A DNA stretch of 52,306 nt, from assembly GCA_035527275.1 (NCBI GenBank), contig DATLBA010000078.1:1-52306 (forward strand), written 5' to 3'. The position numbers and the translations under genes are program-made. This document shows, in pieces, positions 38,461-45,754 of this stretch. Source of the DNA: DATLBA01 sp035527275. Its GTDB lineage: Bacteria > Planctomycetota > Phycisphaerae > FEN-1346. Numbering within the stretch: position 1 is the stretch's first letter; the number at the start of each line of letters is the position of its first letter. The notes under the pieces are model-generated. The model did no database searches. It saw nothing but the letters and a program-made list of their open reading frames with translations, and was not told where the DNA came from.

Positions 38461-39039
38461 TTACCAGTTCTCCGCCAGCAACTCAAAGTGGTCCTGTGGG
38501 TGGTCGCAAGCGGGGCAAACCGCCGGCGCTTCGGGTCCGGTGTGCAGGTAACCGCAGTTGCGGCACCGCCACACCACGCTTTTTTCCTTCTTGAAAACCG
38601 TTCCCGCCTCCACGTTGGCCAATAGTCCCAGGTACCGCTTCTCGTGCTGTTTTTCCGCGACGGCGATGGCCCCGAAGACGTCGGCGATCTCGTCGAACCC
38701 TTCCTGACGGGCGACCTTGGCGAAGCCCGGATACATCTCGGCCCACTCGTAGTGCTCGCCGGCCGCTGCCGCCTCCAGGTTCTCGGCGGTGGTTCCGATG
38801 ACGCCGGCGGGGAACGCCGTGCGGACCTCTACCTCGCCGCCTTCCAGGAACTCAAAGAGCCGCTTCGCGTGCTCCTTCTCCTGGTCGGCGGTTTCGGCGA
38901 AGATGTCGGCGATCTGGATGAAACCGTCCTTGCGGGCCTGGCTGGCGAAGTAGGTGTAACGGTTCCGCGCCTGCGACTCACCGGCAAACGCCGTGATGAG
39001 GTTCTTCTCGGTCTGCATTCCTTTCAAGGACTTGGCCAT
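38461..39039 (-). CDS. rbr: Rubrerythrin
   Basis: Non-heme diiron peroxidase that removes H2O2 in anaerobes. The 192-residue protein has the four-helix diiron domain with E21, E54, H57, E95/E98, E129 and H132 (two E-x-x-H-type pairs) and a C-terminal rubredoxin domain with C159, C162, C175 and C178 (RCRNCGY, CPACDH). Start ATG 39039 is preceded by AGGAGGG at six bases. A good promoter lies 33 bases upstream. It is the first gene of a four-gene unit with dfx, the small siroheme-type protein and the iron-sulfur flavoprotein. Confidence 0.96.
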   Translation of the reverse strand: MAKSLKGMQTEKNLITAFAGESQARNRYTYFASQARKDGFIQIADIFAETADQEKEHAKRLFEFLEGGEVEVRTAFPAGVIGTTAENLEAAAAGEHYEWAEMYPGFAKVARQEGFDEIADVFGAIAVAEKQHEKRYLGLLANVEAGTVFKKEKSVVWRCRNCGYLHTGPEAPAVCPACDHPQDHFELLAENW

Positions 39040-39071
39040 TTTCGTCCCTCCTCTCTTGTGGTCCTTGCACA

Positions 39072-39100
39072 ATCATAGGTGCCGGCCCGGACAGGGTCAA
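39072..39100 (-). promoter_or_regulatory. Sigma70-like promoter for the rbr operon
   Basis: Minus-strand TTGACC, 17-base spacer, TATGAT, one of the better promoters in the window. No PerR-type palindrome was recognised next to it. Confidence 0.65.
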
Positions 39101-39128
39101 GGGTTGCCACGCCGGCGCGTCCGAACCT

Positions 39129-39157
39129 TTGCGGAATGGTCCCTGTTGTGCTAGAAA
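39129..39157 (+). promoter_or_regulatory. Possible promoter for the DUF523 gene
   Basis: TTGCGG, 17-base spacer, TAGAAA, only 12 bases from the ATG at 39170. If used, it leaves almost no leader; translation could instead begin at ATG 39191. Confidence 0.35.
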
Positions 39158-39169
39158 GGGAAAGGACCG

Positions 39170-39727
39170 ATGTCTGGAGTCGGTGGCGAGATGGCGACAC
39201 GGCAAACGCATAAGCGGCCGGAGAAGATTCGCCTCGGAGTGAGCGCCTGCCTCCTCGGCGAGCGAGTGCGATACGACGGCGGACATAGGCATAACCGGTA
39301 TCTGACCGGCACGCTCGGGCGGCGCGTCGAGTGGGTCCCGGTGTGCCCGGAAGTGGAGTGCGGCCTGCCGGTGCCGCGCGAAGCCATGCACCTTGAGGGC
39401 GACCCCACGTCGCCGCGCCTGGTCACGGAGACCGGCGGCATCGACCACACGGCGCGGATGAGCCGCTGGATCCGGCGGCGTTTGCGAGAGTTGGCTTCGG
39501 AGAATCTGCGGGGTTTCGTCCTCAAAAGCAAGAGCCCGAGTTGCGGCCTCCGGGGGGTTCCTGTTCGTGATGCGTCCGCGCGGCCGGGCCGGTGCGGCAT
39601 GGGCCTGTTTGCCCGGGCGCTCGTGGAACGATGGCCGACGATGCCCGTTGAAGAGGCCGAGCGGTTGAGCGACCCCCGCCGGCGCGAGAAGTTTCTGGAA
39701 CGGGTGTTCGGCCAGAGCGGCACCTGA
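39170..39727 (+). CDS. DUF523 family protein
   Basis: A 185-residue protein of the DUF523 family, with no established function. The family signature is complete: LGVSACLLGERVRYDGGH, then VCPEVECGLPVPREAMHLEG and LKSKSPSCGL; the cysteines in these motifs (SACL, CPEVECG, SPSCG) could bind a metal or a persulfide. The start is uncertain between ATG 39170 (GGAAAGGA upstream, inside the predicted -10/start region) and ATG 39191. It diverges from the rbr operon, so it may share regulatory DNA with it. Confidence 0.85.
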   Translation: MSGVGGEMATRQTHKRPEKIRLGVSACLLGERVRYDGGHRHNRYLTGTLGRRVEWVPVCPEVECGLPVPREAMHLEGDPTSPRLVTETGGIDHTARMSRWIRRRLRELASENLRGFVLKSKSPSCGLRGVPVRDASARPGRCGMGLFARALVERWPTMPVEEAERLSDPRRREKFLERVFGQSGT

Positions 39728-39742
39728 GGGGGGCGCCGCAGC

Positions 39743-39763
39743 CCCGCTCGCTTTGCGAGTGGG
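39743..39763. repeat. Intergenic GC palindrome with TTT loop
   Basis: CCCGCTCGC, TTT, GCGAGTGGG: a nine-pair stem with one G-T pair. It follows the DUF523 stop and belongs to a looser group with a GCTTTGC-type centre seen also at 13549-13567 and 41101-41115. Confidence 0.45.
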
Positions 39764-39832
39764 CAGTCCAAGGCGGCGCTCGACATGATGGCGCGGGCGC
39801 GGTAGGTGCTCGCAAGGAGCCCGCGGCGCGGT

Positions 39833-40996
39833 TTACTTCCACGCTTTGGCCAGTGCCGCGACGAGGCGCGCAATGTCTTCTTCAGTGTGTTCGGCGGTGA
39901 GGCTCACGCGGAGGCGGCTGGTTCCGGGTGGGACCGTCGGCGGTCGGATGGCGGGGCAGAAAATCCCTTTGTCCAGGAGCGCGGCCGCAAGGGCAAGGGC
40001 GCGATCCGATTCGCCCACCACAATCGGGACAATCGGCGTTTCACTTCGGCCGGTGTCGAAGCCTTTTTCGCGCAGCGCCCCGCGCAGGCGCTCGGCCAGT
40101 TCCAGCACTTTCTCCCGCCGCTCGGGTTCGGCCCGGACAATGGCAAGGGCCGCGCGAGCCGCTTCGCATGCGGAAGCGGGCAGGGCGGTTGTGTAGATAA
40201 ACGACCGGGCGCGGTTCACGAGGAGATCGCACACGTCCTTTGACGCGGCGACGAACCCGCCGATGCCGCCGAGTGCTTTTGAGAGCGTTCCAACGCTGGC
40301 GGTGATGCCGGACTCGATGCCGAGCGCCTCGGCGAGGCCCGCGCCCGTCGGGCCAAGAAGGCCGGTCGCGTGGGCCTCGTCAAGGACAAGCATGGCCCCC
40401 TCGCGCTCGCAGAGGTCCGCAAGTTCGCGCAAAGGCGCAAGGTCGCCGTCCATGGAGAAGACCGTGTCGGTGATGAGGAGGCGGCGGCCGGGTTTGTCGG
40501 CGTGCTTCTTGAGGAGTCGCTGCGCGTCGTCGGCGTCGGCGTGGGCGTAACGGACGAGCCTTGCGCCCGACAACTTCACCGCATCGTAAAGGCTGGCGTG
40601 ATTCGCCCGGTCCATCAGGACCAGGTCGCCGCGCCCGGCCAGGGTCGTCACGACGCCCAGGTTCGTCTGGTACCCGGTCGGAAAGACCAGGGTGGCCTCG
40701 GTGTGTTTGAAGGCCGCAAGGTCCGCTTCGAGGGCTTCATGGGCCTCGGTGTGCCCTGCGACGAGGCGGCTGGCCGCCGCGCCCCAGCCCCATTTTTCGA
40801 TGGCCCGTCGCGTCGCTTCCTTGACTCGTGGTTCGTTCGCCAGGCCGAGATAGTTGTTGGAGGCGAACTGGAGGACGGTTCGCGCGCCAACCTTGACGCG
40901 CGGCCCGGCCGCCGATCCGAGGGCGACGAGGCGCCGGTACAGGCCGCGCGCCTTTAGGTCATCGAGTGTCTCGCGGATGAAGTCGGGCCCGGGCAT
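39833..40996 (-). CDS. bioF: 8-amino-7-oxononanoate synthase (alpha-oxoamine synthase family)
   Basis: PLP enzyme joining pimeloyl thioester and alanine in biotin synthesis. The 387-residue protein has the fold-type I signatures SNNYLGLANEP, SRLVAGHTEAHEALE, VLDEAHATGLLGPTG (D206, H209) and the PLP lysine K240 in VGTLSKALGGIGGFV. The closely related glycine C-acetyltransferase (kbl) and other alpha-oxoamine synthases cannot be fully excluded, and no other bio gene is near. The start at ATG 40996 has no ribosome-binding site, but a -10 box lies ten bases upstream, which suggests a leaderless mRNA. Confidence 0.85.
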   Translation of the reverse strand: MPGPDFIRETLDDLKARGLYRRLVALGSAAGPRVKVGARTVLQFASNNYLGLANEPRVKEATRRAIEKWGWGAAASRLVAGHTEAHEALEADLAAFKHTEATLVFPTGYQTNLGVVTTLAGRGDLVLMDRANHASLYDAVKLSGARLVRYAHADADDAQRLLKKHADKPGRRLLITDTVFSMDGDLAPLRELADLCEREGAMLVLDEAHATGLLGPTGAGLAEALGIESGITASVGTLSKALGGIGGFVAASKDVCDLLVNRARSFIYTTALPASACEAARAALAIVRAEPERREKVLELAERLRGALREKGFDTGRSETPIVPIVVGESDRALALAAALLDKGIFCPAIRPPTVPPGTSRLRVSLTAEHTEEDIARLVAALAKAWK

Positions 40997-41006
40997 AACA
41001 GAGGCG

Positions 41007-41034
41007 ATTATCCGCGCCGGCGCGCGCACCGCAA
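41007..41034 (-). promoter_or_regulatory. Promoter for bioF with almost no leader
   Basis: Minus-strand TTGCGG, 16-base spacer, GATAAT, then ten bases to the bioF ATG, the same geometry as ribE. Confidence 0.45.
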
Positions 41035-41100
41035 GGCCAAGACTTACCGGCGAGTCGGCGAAAGTTGTTGTCAGGCTTTGGGAGGCACCACACCATACCC

Positions 41101-41115
41101 GCCCGCAAAGCGGGC
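41101..41115. repeat. Intergenic GC palindrome with AAA loop
   Basis: GCCCGC, AAA, GCGGGC, a perfect six-pair stem in the gap between the activase and bioF genes. On the minus strand its centre is GCTTTGC, like the palindromes at 13549 and 39743. Confidence 0.4.
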
Positions 41116-41153
41116 AGGTCGAAGCGGTGCGCGTGCGATAGCAAGCGCTTGGC

Positions 41154-44100
41154 TCACGTGCCTGATCTTGTGGCGGCCAGCGCGCCGCCGGCGCCGAGCG
41201 AAGCGCCGTTGCCCATGCGGCGGCGGCGCGATTCGAGCCGCTCGGCCGCCTGGTGCATGAAGGCTTCGAGGCGGACCATGGCGGTCGCCTGTTCCAGACC
41301 GTCGTAGGCCACCTTCAGGACGGGCATGTCGTGCTCCTTGCTGAACTTCGTCAGGAGCGCATTGACGATCGTGCCCGGCATGCAGTTGAACGGGTGGAGG
41401 TTCATGACGCCGTCACAGCCGTCCTCGACGCATTCAACGAGGCGGCCCATCGAGAGGATCGGCTCGCCGCGCACGGCCGGGTCGAGGTAGCGCCGGCCGA
41501 GGTCGATCACGTGGTCGGACGGCGGCTCGTCGAAGAAGTGGCGGATGGCGCCGCGGAACGGCTCGAGCACCTTGTGTTTTTCGCGCCGCTGGACGAACGC
41601 GGTGATGCGTTCGACGAGCAGGCGGGACCAGTTGCGTTCGATGCGGGCGTCGGTGACGCGGCTCCAGGCGATGTAGTTGACCCATTCCTCGAAGGGCGGC
41701 AGGACGGCCTCGCCGCCGAGGGCCTCGATTTTTCGGACCATGAAGTTGTTGGTGAACTGGTTGCAGCGGACGAAGACCTCGCCGACGATGCCGATGCGCG
41801 GCCGGTGGCGCGAACGGTCCACAGCGATGGCCTGGAACGCGCGGCACGCCTCGCGCGCCAGCGCCGGCAGATTGCCTCGCCCCTCAATCACCTCTTCGCA
41901 CCGGCGCAGGTAATGCTCGTAGAGTTGGTCGCACTCGCCCTTGTTCGTTTCATAGGGGCGCGTCTCGCGGAGTAACTTCTGAAGCGTATCGACGAAAACG
42001 ATGCCGCTCCACGCCAGGCGGCGGAAATCGGCGCCGAGGTTTTTGAGGTCACCCTGGAAGTCCTTGTCCTGGTCCAGCAGGACGAGTGGAACGTCTTCGA
42101 GGCCGAGGTCGTCGAGCACCATCCGCTGGAACTTGTTGTATTGACCGAAGCGGCAGGGCCCGAACGCGGTCGGCATAAAGAAGGCGCTACGCTGGGGGTC
42201 GAAACCCGGCGAGTGAATCTGGCGGAGCATGTCGCCGGTGGTGATGATGCAGGGGTAGCATTCCTTGCCGGAGGTGAACTTTCGACCCCAGAGGAGCGTT
42301 TCTTCGTCGCTCATGGGCATCTGGCGGGCTTCGACGCCGCCGGCGCGCATGGCGGCGGCCATCGCGAAGCCGTGGTCGTCCATGTAGGGGATGTAGATGG
42401 TCCGTTCACCGTAGGTTTTGCGGCTGTAGTCCCACTTGTGGGCGCGGACCTTCTTGGTGAGGCGCGTGTCGCGCTCCCGGACGCCCTTGAGGCTGTCGAG
42501 GAACGCTTCGCAGCGAGTGATGGCGCCGACGTCGGCCGAATGCTCGTCCACCTCGAGCACGAGGCAGGGTTTGCCCTTCAGTTCACGGTCCACGAATTTC
42601 ATGATGAACGAGTCGGGGCCGCATCCGAAGTTCGTGATGTAAACGGGGTAAAGGCGGGGATCGTCGGCGATGATGCGCACCGCCGCGATGATCTTCTGGC
42701 CGTATTTCCAGTACATGTGCGGGTAGTCGGCCGAGATGTCCACCTCTTCGAGCGGCAGCATGTCCATCGGGATGGCCAGGCGCCCCAAGTCGCGCAACTT
42801 CTCGGGGATGTTCATGTTCAGCCCCGGGTCGCAGCCGTTGTAGGGGCGCGAGACGACGACCAGGGCGGTCTGGCCGGGCCCGAGTGCCGCGAGCACTTCC
42901 CGCCCCCGGGCCTGAAGCGCCTCCTGGAAGCGCTCCTGGGCCTCGAAAGCGGCGCGAATGGCGCGGCGAGCGCGGCTGCGGCCGACGCCGAGGCGCGCAG
43001 CCATTTGCTCGAGGTCCTTGCGCACGGCCTTCGGGCCGCGAGAAAAGTGCAGAGTCGGCGCCACCATCTTCTCGTCCCAGTCCACGTCCGGCATCGCCGA
43101 GCGGATTATGAACGGCACCGACTGGATGTAGGGACAAACGTAGGAGTTAACAATCTCGCCGGTTCCTTTGGGCATGTCCACGATGGTCGGCAGGAAGATG
43201 TAGTCCACTCCTCTTTCGACGAGGTCCCGGACGTGGCCGTGGGCGACCTTGATGGGGAAGCACGTCTCGGCGGCAACCTCGTCGACGCCCTGGCGGATGA
43301 TCTTGCCGACGGTCCGCGATGAGATGATGACCTCGAACCCCAGTTCCGTGAACAGCGCCTTCCACATCGGCATCAGTTCCCAGAGGTGGGTCATTCGCGG
43401 CAGGCCAATCGTCTTGCCGTTGGGCTGGTCGGGCTTCTTGTTGGGGTAGGCTTCTTCAAGCATACGTTGGCGTTCGACAAAGAGGCGGGGCAGGTGCTTG
43501 CCGAGGCTTTCGCGGTCGGACTCGTCGAACTTGCCGCACCGGCTGCCGTAGTAAAGCGTGCGGCCTGCCCCAGCGTCTTTGCCGTCGGAATCACCCTCGA
43601 TCTTGACGACGTGCACTTCGCAGCGGTTGGCACAGTCCTGGCACTCAAACGTGTCAAAGGTGTAATGGACGTCGCGGAGGTCGAAGCCGCGGAAGGTGCT
43701 TTCGCGGCCGGTTTTGTTGTACCAGTCGCGCGCGATCAGCGCCATGCCGATGGCGCCTATGCAATCGTGATGCGGCGGGACGATGATCTTTTTGCCGAGC
43801 ACCTTCTCGAACGCGCTCTTGACGCCGCGGTTGTACGCCGTGCCGCCCTGAAAGAAAATATGATTGCCGATGCGGCGGCTCTCGACGACGCGGCTCAGGT
43901 AGTTTTGAACGATGGAGTAGCAGAGCCCCGCGCACAGGTCGTCTACCGTCACGCCGCGCTGCTGGTTGCGGTTGATGTCGGTTTCCATGAAGACGGTGCA
44001 TCGTTCGCCCATGGCGGGCGGCTCGTCGGCCGCAAGGGCCAACCGGTTGAACTCGCCGTCGTTCAGGCCGACGCCCAGCCGCTCGGACTGCTCCTCGATA

Positions 44101-45473
44101 AAGGAGCCGGTCCCGGCGGCGCAGACCTTGTTCATCGCAAAGTCCACCACGGCGCCGCCATCGAGGCTGACGTATTTGGAGTCCTGGCCGCCGATTTCAA
44201 AGATGGTGTCCACCTCGGGTTCGAGAAGCAAGGCGCCGGTCGCGTGGGCGGTAATCTCGTTCTTGACGATGTCGGCGCCGATGAAGTCGCCGGTCAGATA
44301 GCGTCCGGAGCCGGTCGTCGCGCAGCCGCGCACCCGCACGCGCCCCCTCCCGCCGCGCTCCTCGAGCGCCCGGCCGACTTTGTAGAGACCCTCGGTGACG
44401 GCGGCGAGGGGCCGGCCGGCGGTCATCAGGTATTCGCGGCCGAGGACGCGGCCTCGTGAGTCCGCCGCGACGACGTTCGTCGAGATGCTGCCGACGTCCA
44501 CGCCGACAAACACGTCCACCGGCCCATCGCCATCGGGGAAGGGGTCGGGTTCGATGCGGATTTCATACCGGTCGTCTTCGAGGGGCGAACGAAGTTCGCC
44601 GCCGCCGTAGCGGCGCGACGCCAGATAGTCGCGGAGCGGTTCGAGCGCCGTCGCGCCGGGGATGCGCCCCGGAGTGCCGCGCTCCTTTGCCACCAAACAA
44701 GCGCCGATCGCCCCCATCGAGGCGAAGTGCTCGGGAATCAGCAGGCCGCCGTCCTCAAGTTCGAGGGTCTCGGTAAAGGCGCGGACCATGCCGGCGTTGG
44801 CGGCCACGCCGCCCTGGAAGGCAATGCGCGGCAGGAACTCCTTGCCCTTGCCGATGCCGGCCTTGAAGTTCCGCGCCATGGCGAAGCACAGGCCCGCCAC
44901 GATGTCGTAATCGGGCGTGCCTTCCTGCTGGAGGTGAATCATGTCGCTCTTGGCGAAGACCGAGCATCGCCCGGCCAGTCGCGGCACGTGTTCGGAGCGC
45001 AGCGCCATCTCGCCCCACTCTTTTTCGATGCTGACGCCGAGGCGCGTCGCCTGCTGGTCGAGGAAGGATCCCGTGCCGGCGGCACACAGGGCGTTCATTG
45101 CGAAGTCTTTGACGCGCAGGCGGCCGGTCTTCGGGTCCTCCTCCAGAAGGATTAGTTTCGAGTCTTCGCCGCCGATCTCGATGATGGTCCGCACTTCGGG
45201 GTGGAGATGCGCGGTGGCCTGGGCCTGGGCGATGACCTCGTTGACCGGTTTGATGCCGTAGAGTTCGCCGAGGACAGCCGTGCCGGCACCGGTCAGCGCG
45301 ACCCCCTCGATTTCGCTGGCCGGCACCTCCTCGAAAAGCGCTTCGAGCGCCTCGAGGGCGGTCTCGAGCGATTTCCCGCGCGTGCGGATATACTCCTCGC
45401 GGATGACGCGGGTGTCTGGATCCAGAAGAACAAGTTTCAGGCTGACCGAGCCAATGTCGATGCCGAGATCCAC
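41154..45473 (-). CDS. Giant double 2-hydroxyacyl-CoA-dehydratase-type activase with DUF2229/HgdB-like C-terminus
   Basis: A 1439-residue protein from GTG 45473 (AAGGGG seven bases upstream). Two BcrAD/BadFG-type ATPase units occur in tandem. Unit 1, residues 1-290: GIDIGSVSLKLVLLD, ALTGAGTAVLGE, IEIGGEDSKLILL, cluster cysteines C130 (NALCAAGTGSF) and C170 (GRCSVFAKSDMIHLQQEG), IAFQGGVAANAGM. Unit 2, about 325-590: VGVDVGSISTNVVAADS, EIGGQDSKYVSLDGG, NKVCAAGTGSFIEEQ, ERCTVFMETDINRNQQ, IFFQGGTAYNRGV. About 640-1000 is DUF2229-like (KTIGLPRMTHLWELMPMWKA, AAETCFPIKVAHGHV), and 1000-1420 is HgdB-like. ATP-driven single-electron transfer to a dehydratase or reductase is the family role; the partner here is unknown and may be its own C-terminus. 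Confidence 0.9.
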   Translation of the reverse strand: MDLGIDIGSVSLKLVLLDPDTRVIREEYIRTRGKSLETALEALEALFEEVPASEIEGVALTGAGTAVLGELYGIKPVNEVIAQAQATAHLHPEVRTIIEIGGEDSKLILLEEDPKTGRLRVKDFAMNALCAAGTGSFLDQQATRLGVSIEKEWGEMALRSEHVPRLAGRCSVFAKSDMIHLQQEGTPDYDIVAGLCFAMARNFKAGIGKGKEFLPRIAFQGGVAANAGMVRAFTETLELEDGGLLIPEHFASMGAIGACLVAKERGTPGRIPGATALEPLRDYLASRRYGGGELRSPLEDDRYEIRIEPDPFPDGDGPVDVFVGVDVGSISTNVVAADSRGRVLGREYLMTAGRPLAAVTEGLYKVGRALEERGGRGRVRVRGCATTGSGRYLTGDFIGADIVKNEITAHATGALLLEPEVDTIFEIGGQDSKYVSLDGGAVVDFAMNKVCAAGTGSFIEEQSERLGVGLNDGEFNRLALAADEPPAMGERCTVFMETDINRNQQRGVTVDDLCAGLCYSIVQNYLSRVVESRRIGNHIFFQGGTAYNRGVKSAFEKVLGKKIIVPPHHDCIGAIGMALIARDWYNKTGRESTFRGFDLRDVHYTFDTFECQDCANRCEVHVVKIEGDSDGKDAGAGRTLYYGSRCGKFDESDRESLGKHLPRLFVERQRMLEEAYPNKKPDQPNGKTIGLPRMTHLWELMPMWKALFTELGFEVIISSRTVGKIIRQGVDEVAAETCFPIKVAHGHVRDLVERGVDYIFLPTIVDMPKGTGEIVNSYVCPYIQSVPFIIRSAMPDVDWDEKMVAPTLHFSRGPKAVRKDLEQMAARLGVGRSRARRAIRAAFEAQERFQEALQARGREVLAALGPGQTALVVVSRPYNGCDPGLNMNIPEKLRDLGRLAIPMDMLPLEEVDISADYPHMYWKYGQKIIAAVRIIADDPRLYPVYITNFGCGPDSFIMKFVDRELKGKPCLVLEVDEHSADVGAITRCEAFLDSLKGVRERDTRLTKKVRAHKWDYSRKTYGERTIYIPYMDDHGFAMAAAMRAGGVEARQMPMSDEETLLWGRKFTSGKECYPCIITTGDMLRQIHSPGFDPQRSAFFMPTAFGPCRFGQYNKFQRMVLDDLGLEDVPLVLLDQDKDFQGDLKNLGADFRRLAWSGIVFVDTLQKLLRETRPYETNKGECDQLYEHYLRRCEEVIEGRGNLPALAREACRAFQAIAVDRSRHRPRIGIVGEVFVRCNQFTNNFMVRKIEALGGEAVLPPFEEWVNYIAWSRVTDARIERNWSRLLVERITAFVQRREKHKVLEPFRGAIRHFFDEPPSDHVIDLGRRYLDPAVRGEPILSMGRLVECVEDGCDGVMNLHPFNCMPGTIVNALLTKFSKEHDMPVLKVAYDGLEQATAMVRLEAFMHQAAERLESRRRRMGNGASLGAGGALAATRSGT

Positions 45474-45614
45474 GTAACCGCCCCTTCACAGCCTCATGCC
45501 AAAGGTTTCAATGCGTTTCTCTGTGTTTCGGTGCGCCGACCGTCTGCAGCGTGCCCGCGACCGAGGGGCTTGCCCTGCCTGTCGAAGGGTCGCGGCTCCG
45601 GGCTCGCCTTTCGG

Positions 45615-45636
45615 CCCGCGACCGTAAGGTCGCGGG
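45615..45636. repeat. REP-like GC palindrome, copy 3
   Basis: Perfect nine-base arms CCCGCGACC and GGTCGCGGG around GTAA. Just upstream, 45554-45562 (CCCGCGACC) and 45588-45596 (GGTCGCGGC) form a wider version of the same pair. Both lie in the leader of the activase transcript. Confidence 0.65.
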
Positions 45637-45654
45637 TATCCGCACGGAGAACAC

Positions 45655-45684
45655 ATTATAGGAAGATGAGCAAGGCGGTGTCAA
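45655..45684 (-). promoter_or_regulatory. Consensus promoter for the giant activase gene
   Basis: Minus-strand TTGACA and TATAAT, both perfect, with an 18-base spacer. Transcription would begin about 175 bases before the GTG at 45473, so the leader contains the REP-like palindromes. Confidence 0.65.
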
Positions 45685-45704
45685 TTTTTGATTGACACCC
45701 GCCT
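45673..45704. promoter_or_regulatory. Operator-like palindrome at the divergent activase/kinase junction
   Basis: TGTCAAT, five-base TTTTG centre, ATTGACA, extended to AGGCGG/CCGCCT with one extra base on the right. It supplies the minus -35 TTGACA of the activase promoter and a TTGACA facing the kinase gene. As the genes diverge, an operator is more likely than a terminator. The regulator is not known. Confidence 0.5.
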
Positions 45705-45754
45705 CGGCCTGGGCGACAGTTAGCCGCCGATACGCACTTGGTGTGACAAATCCT

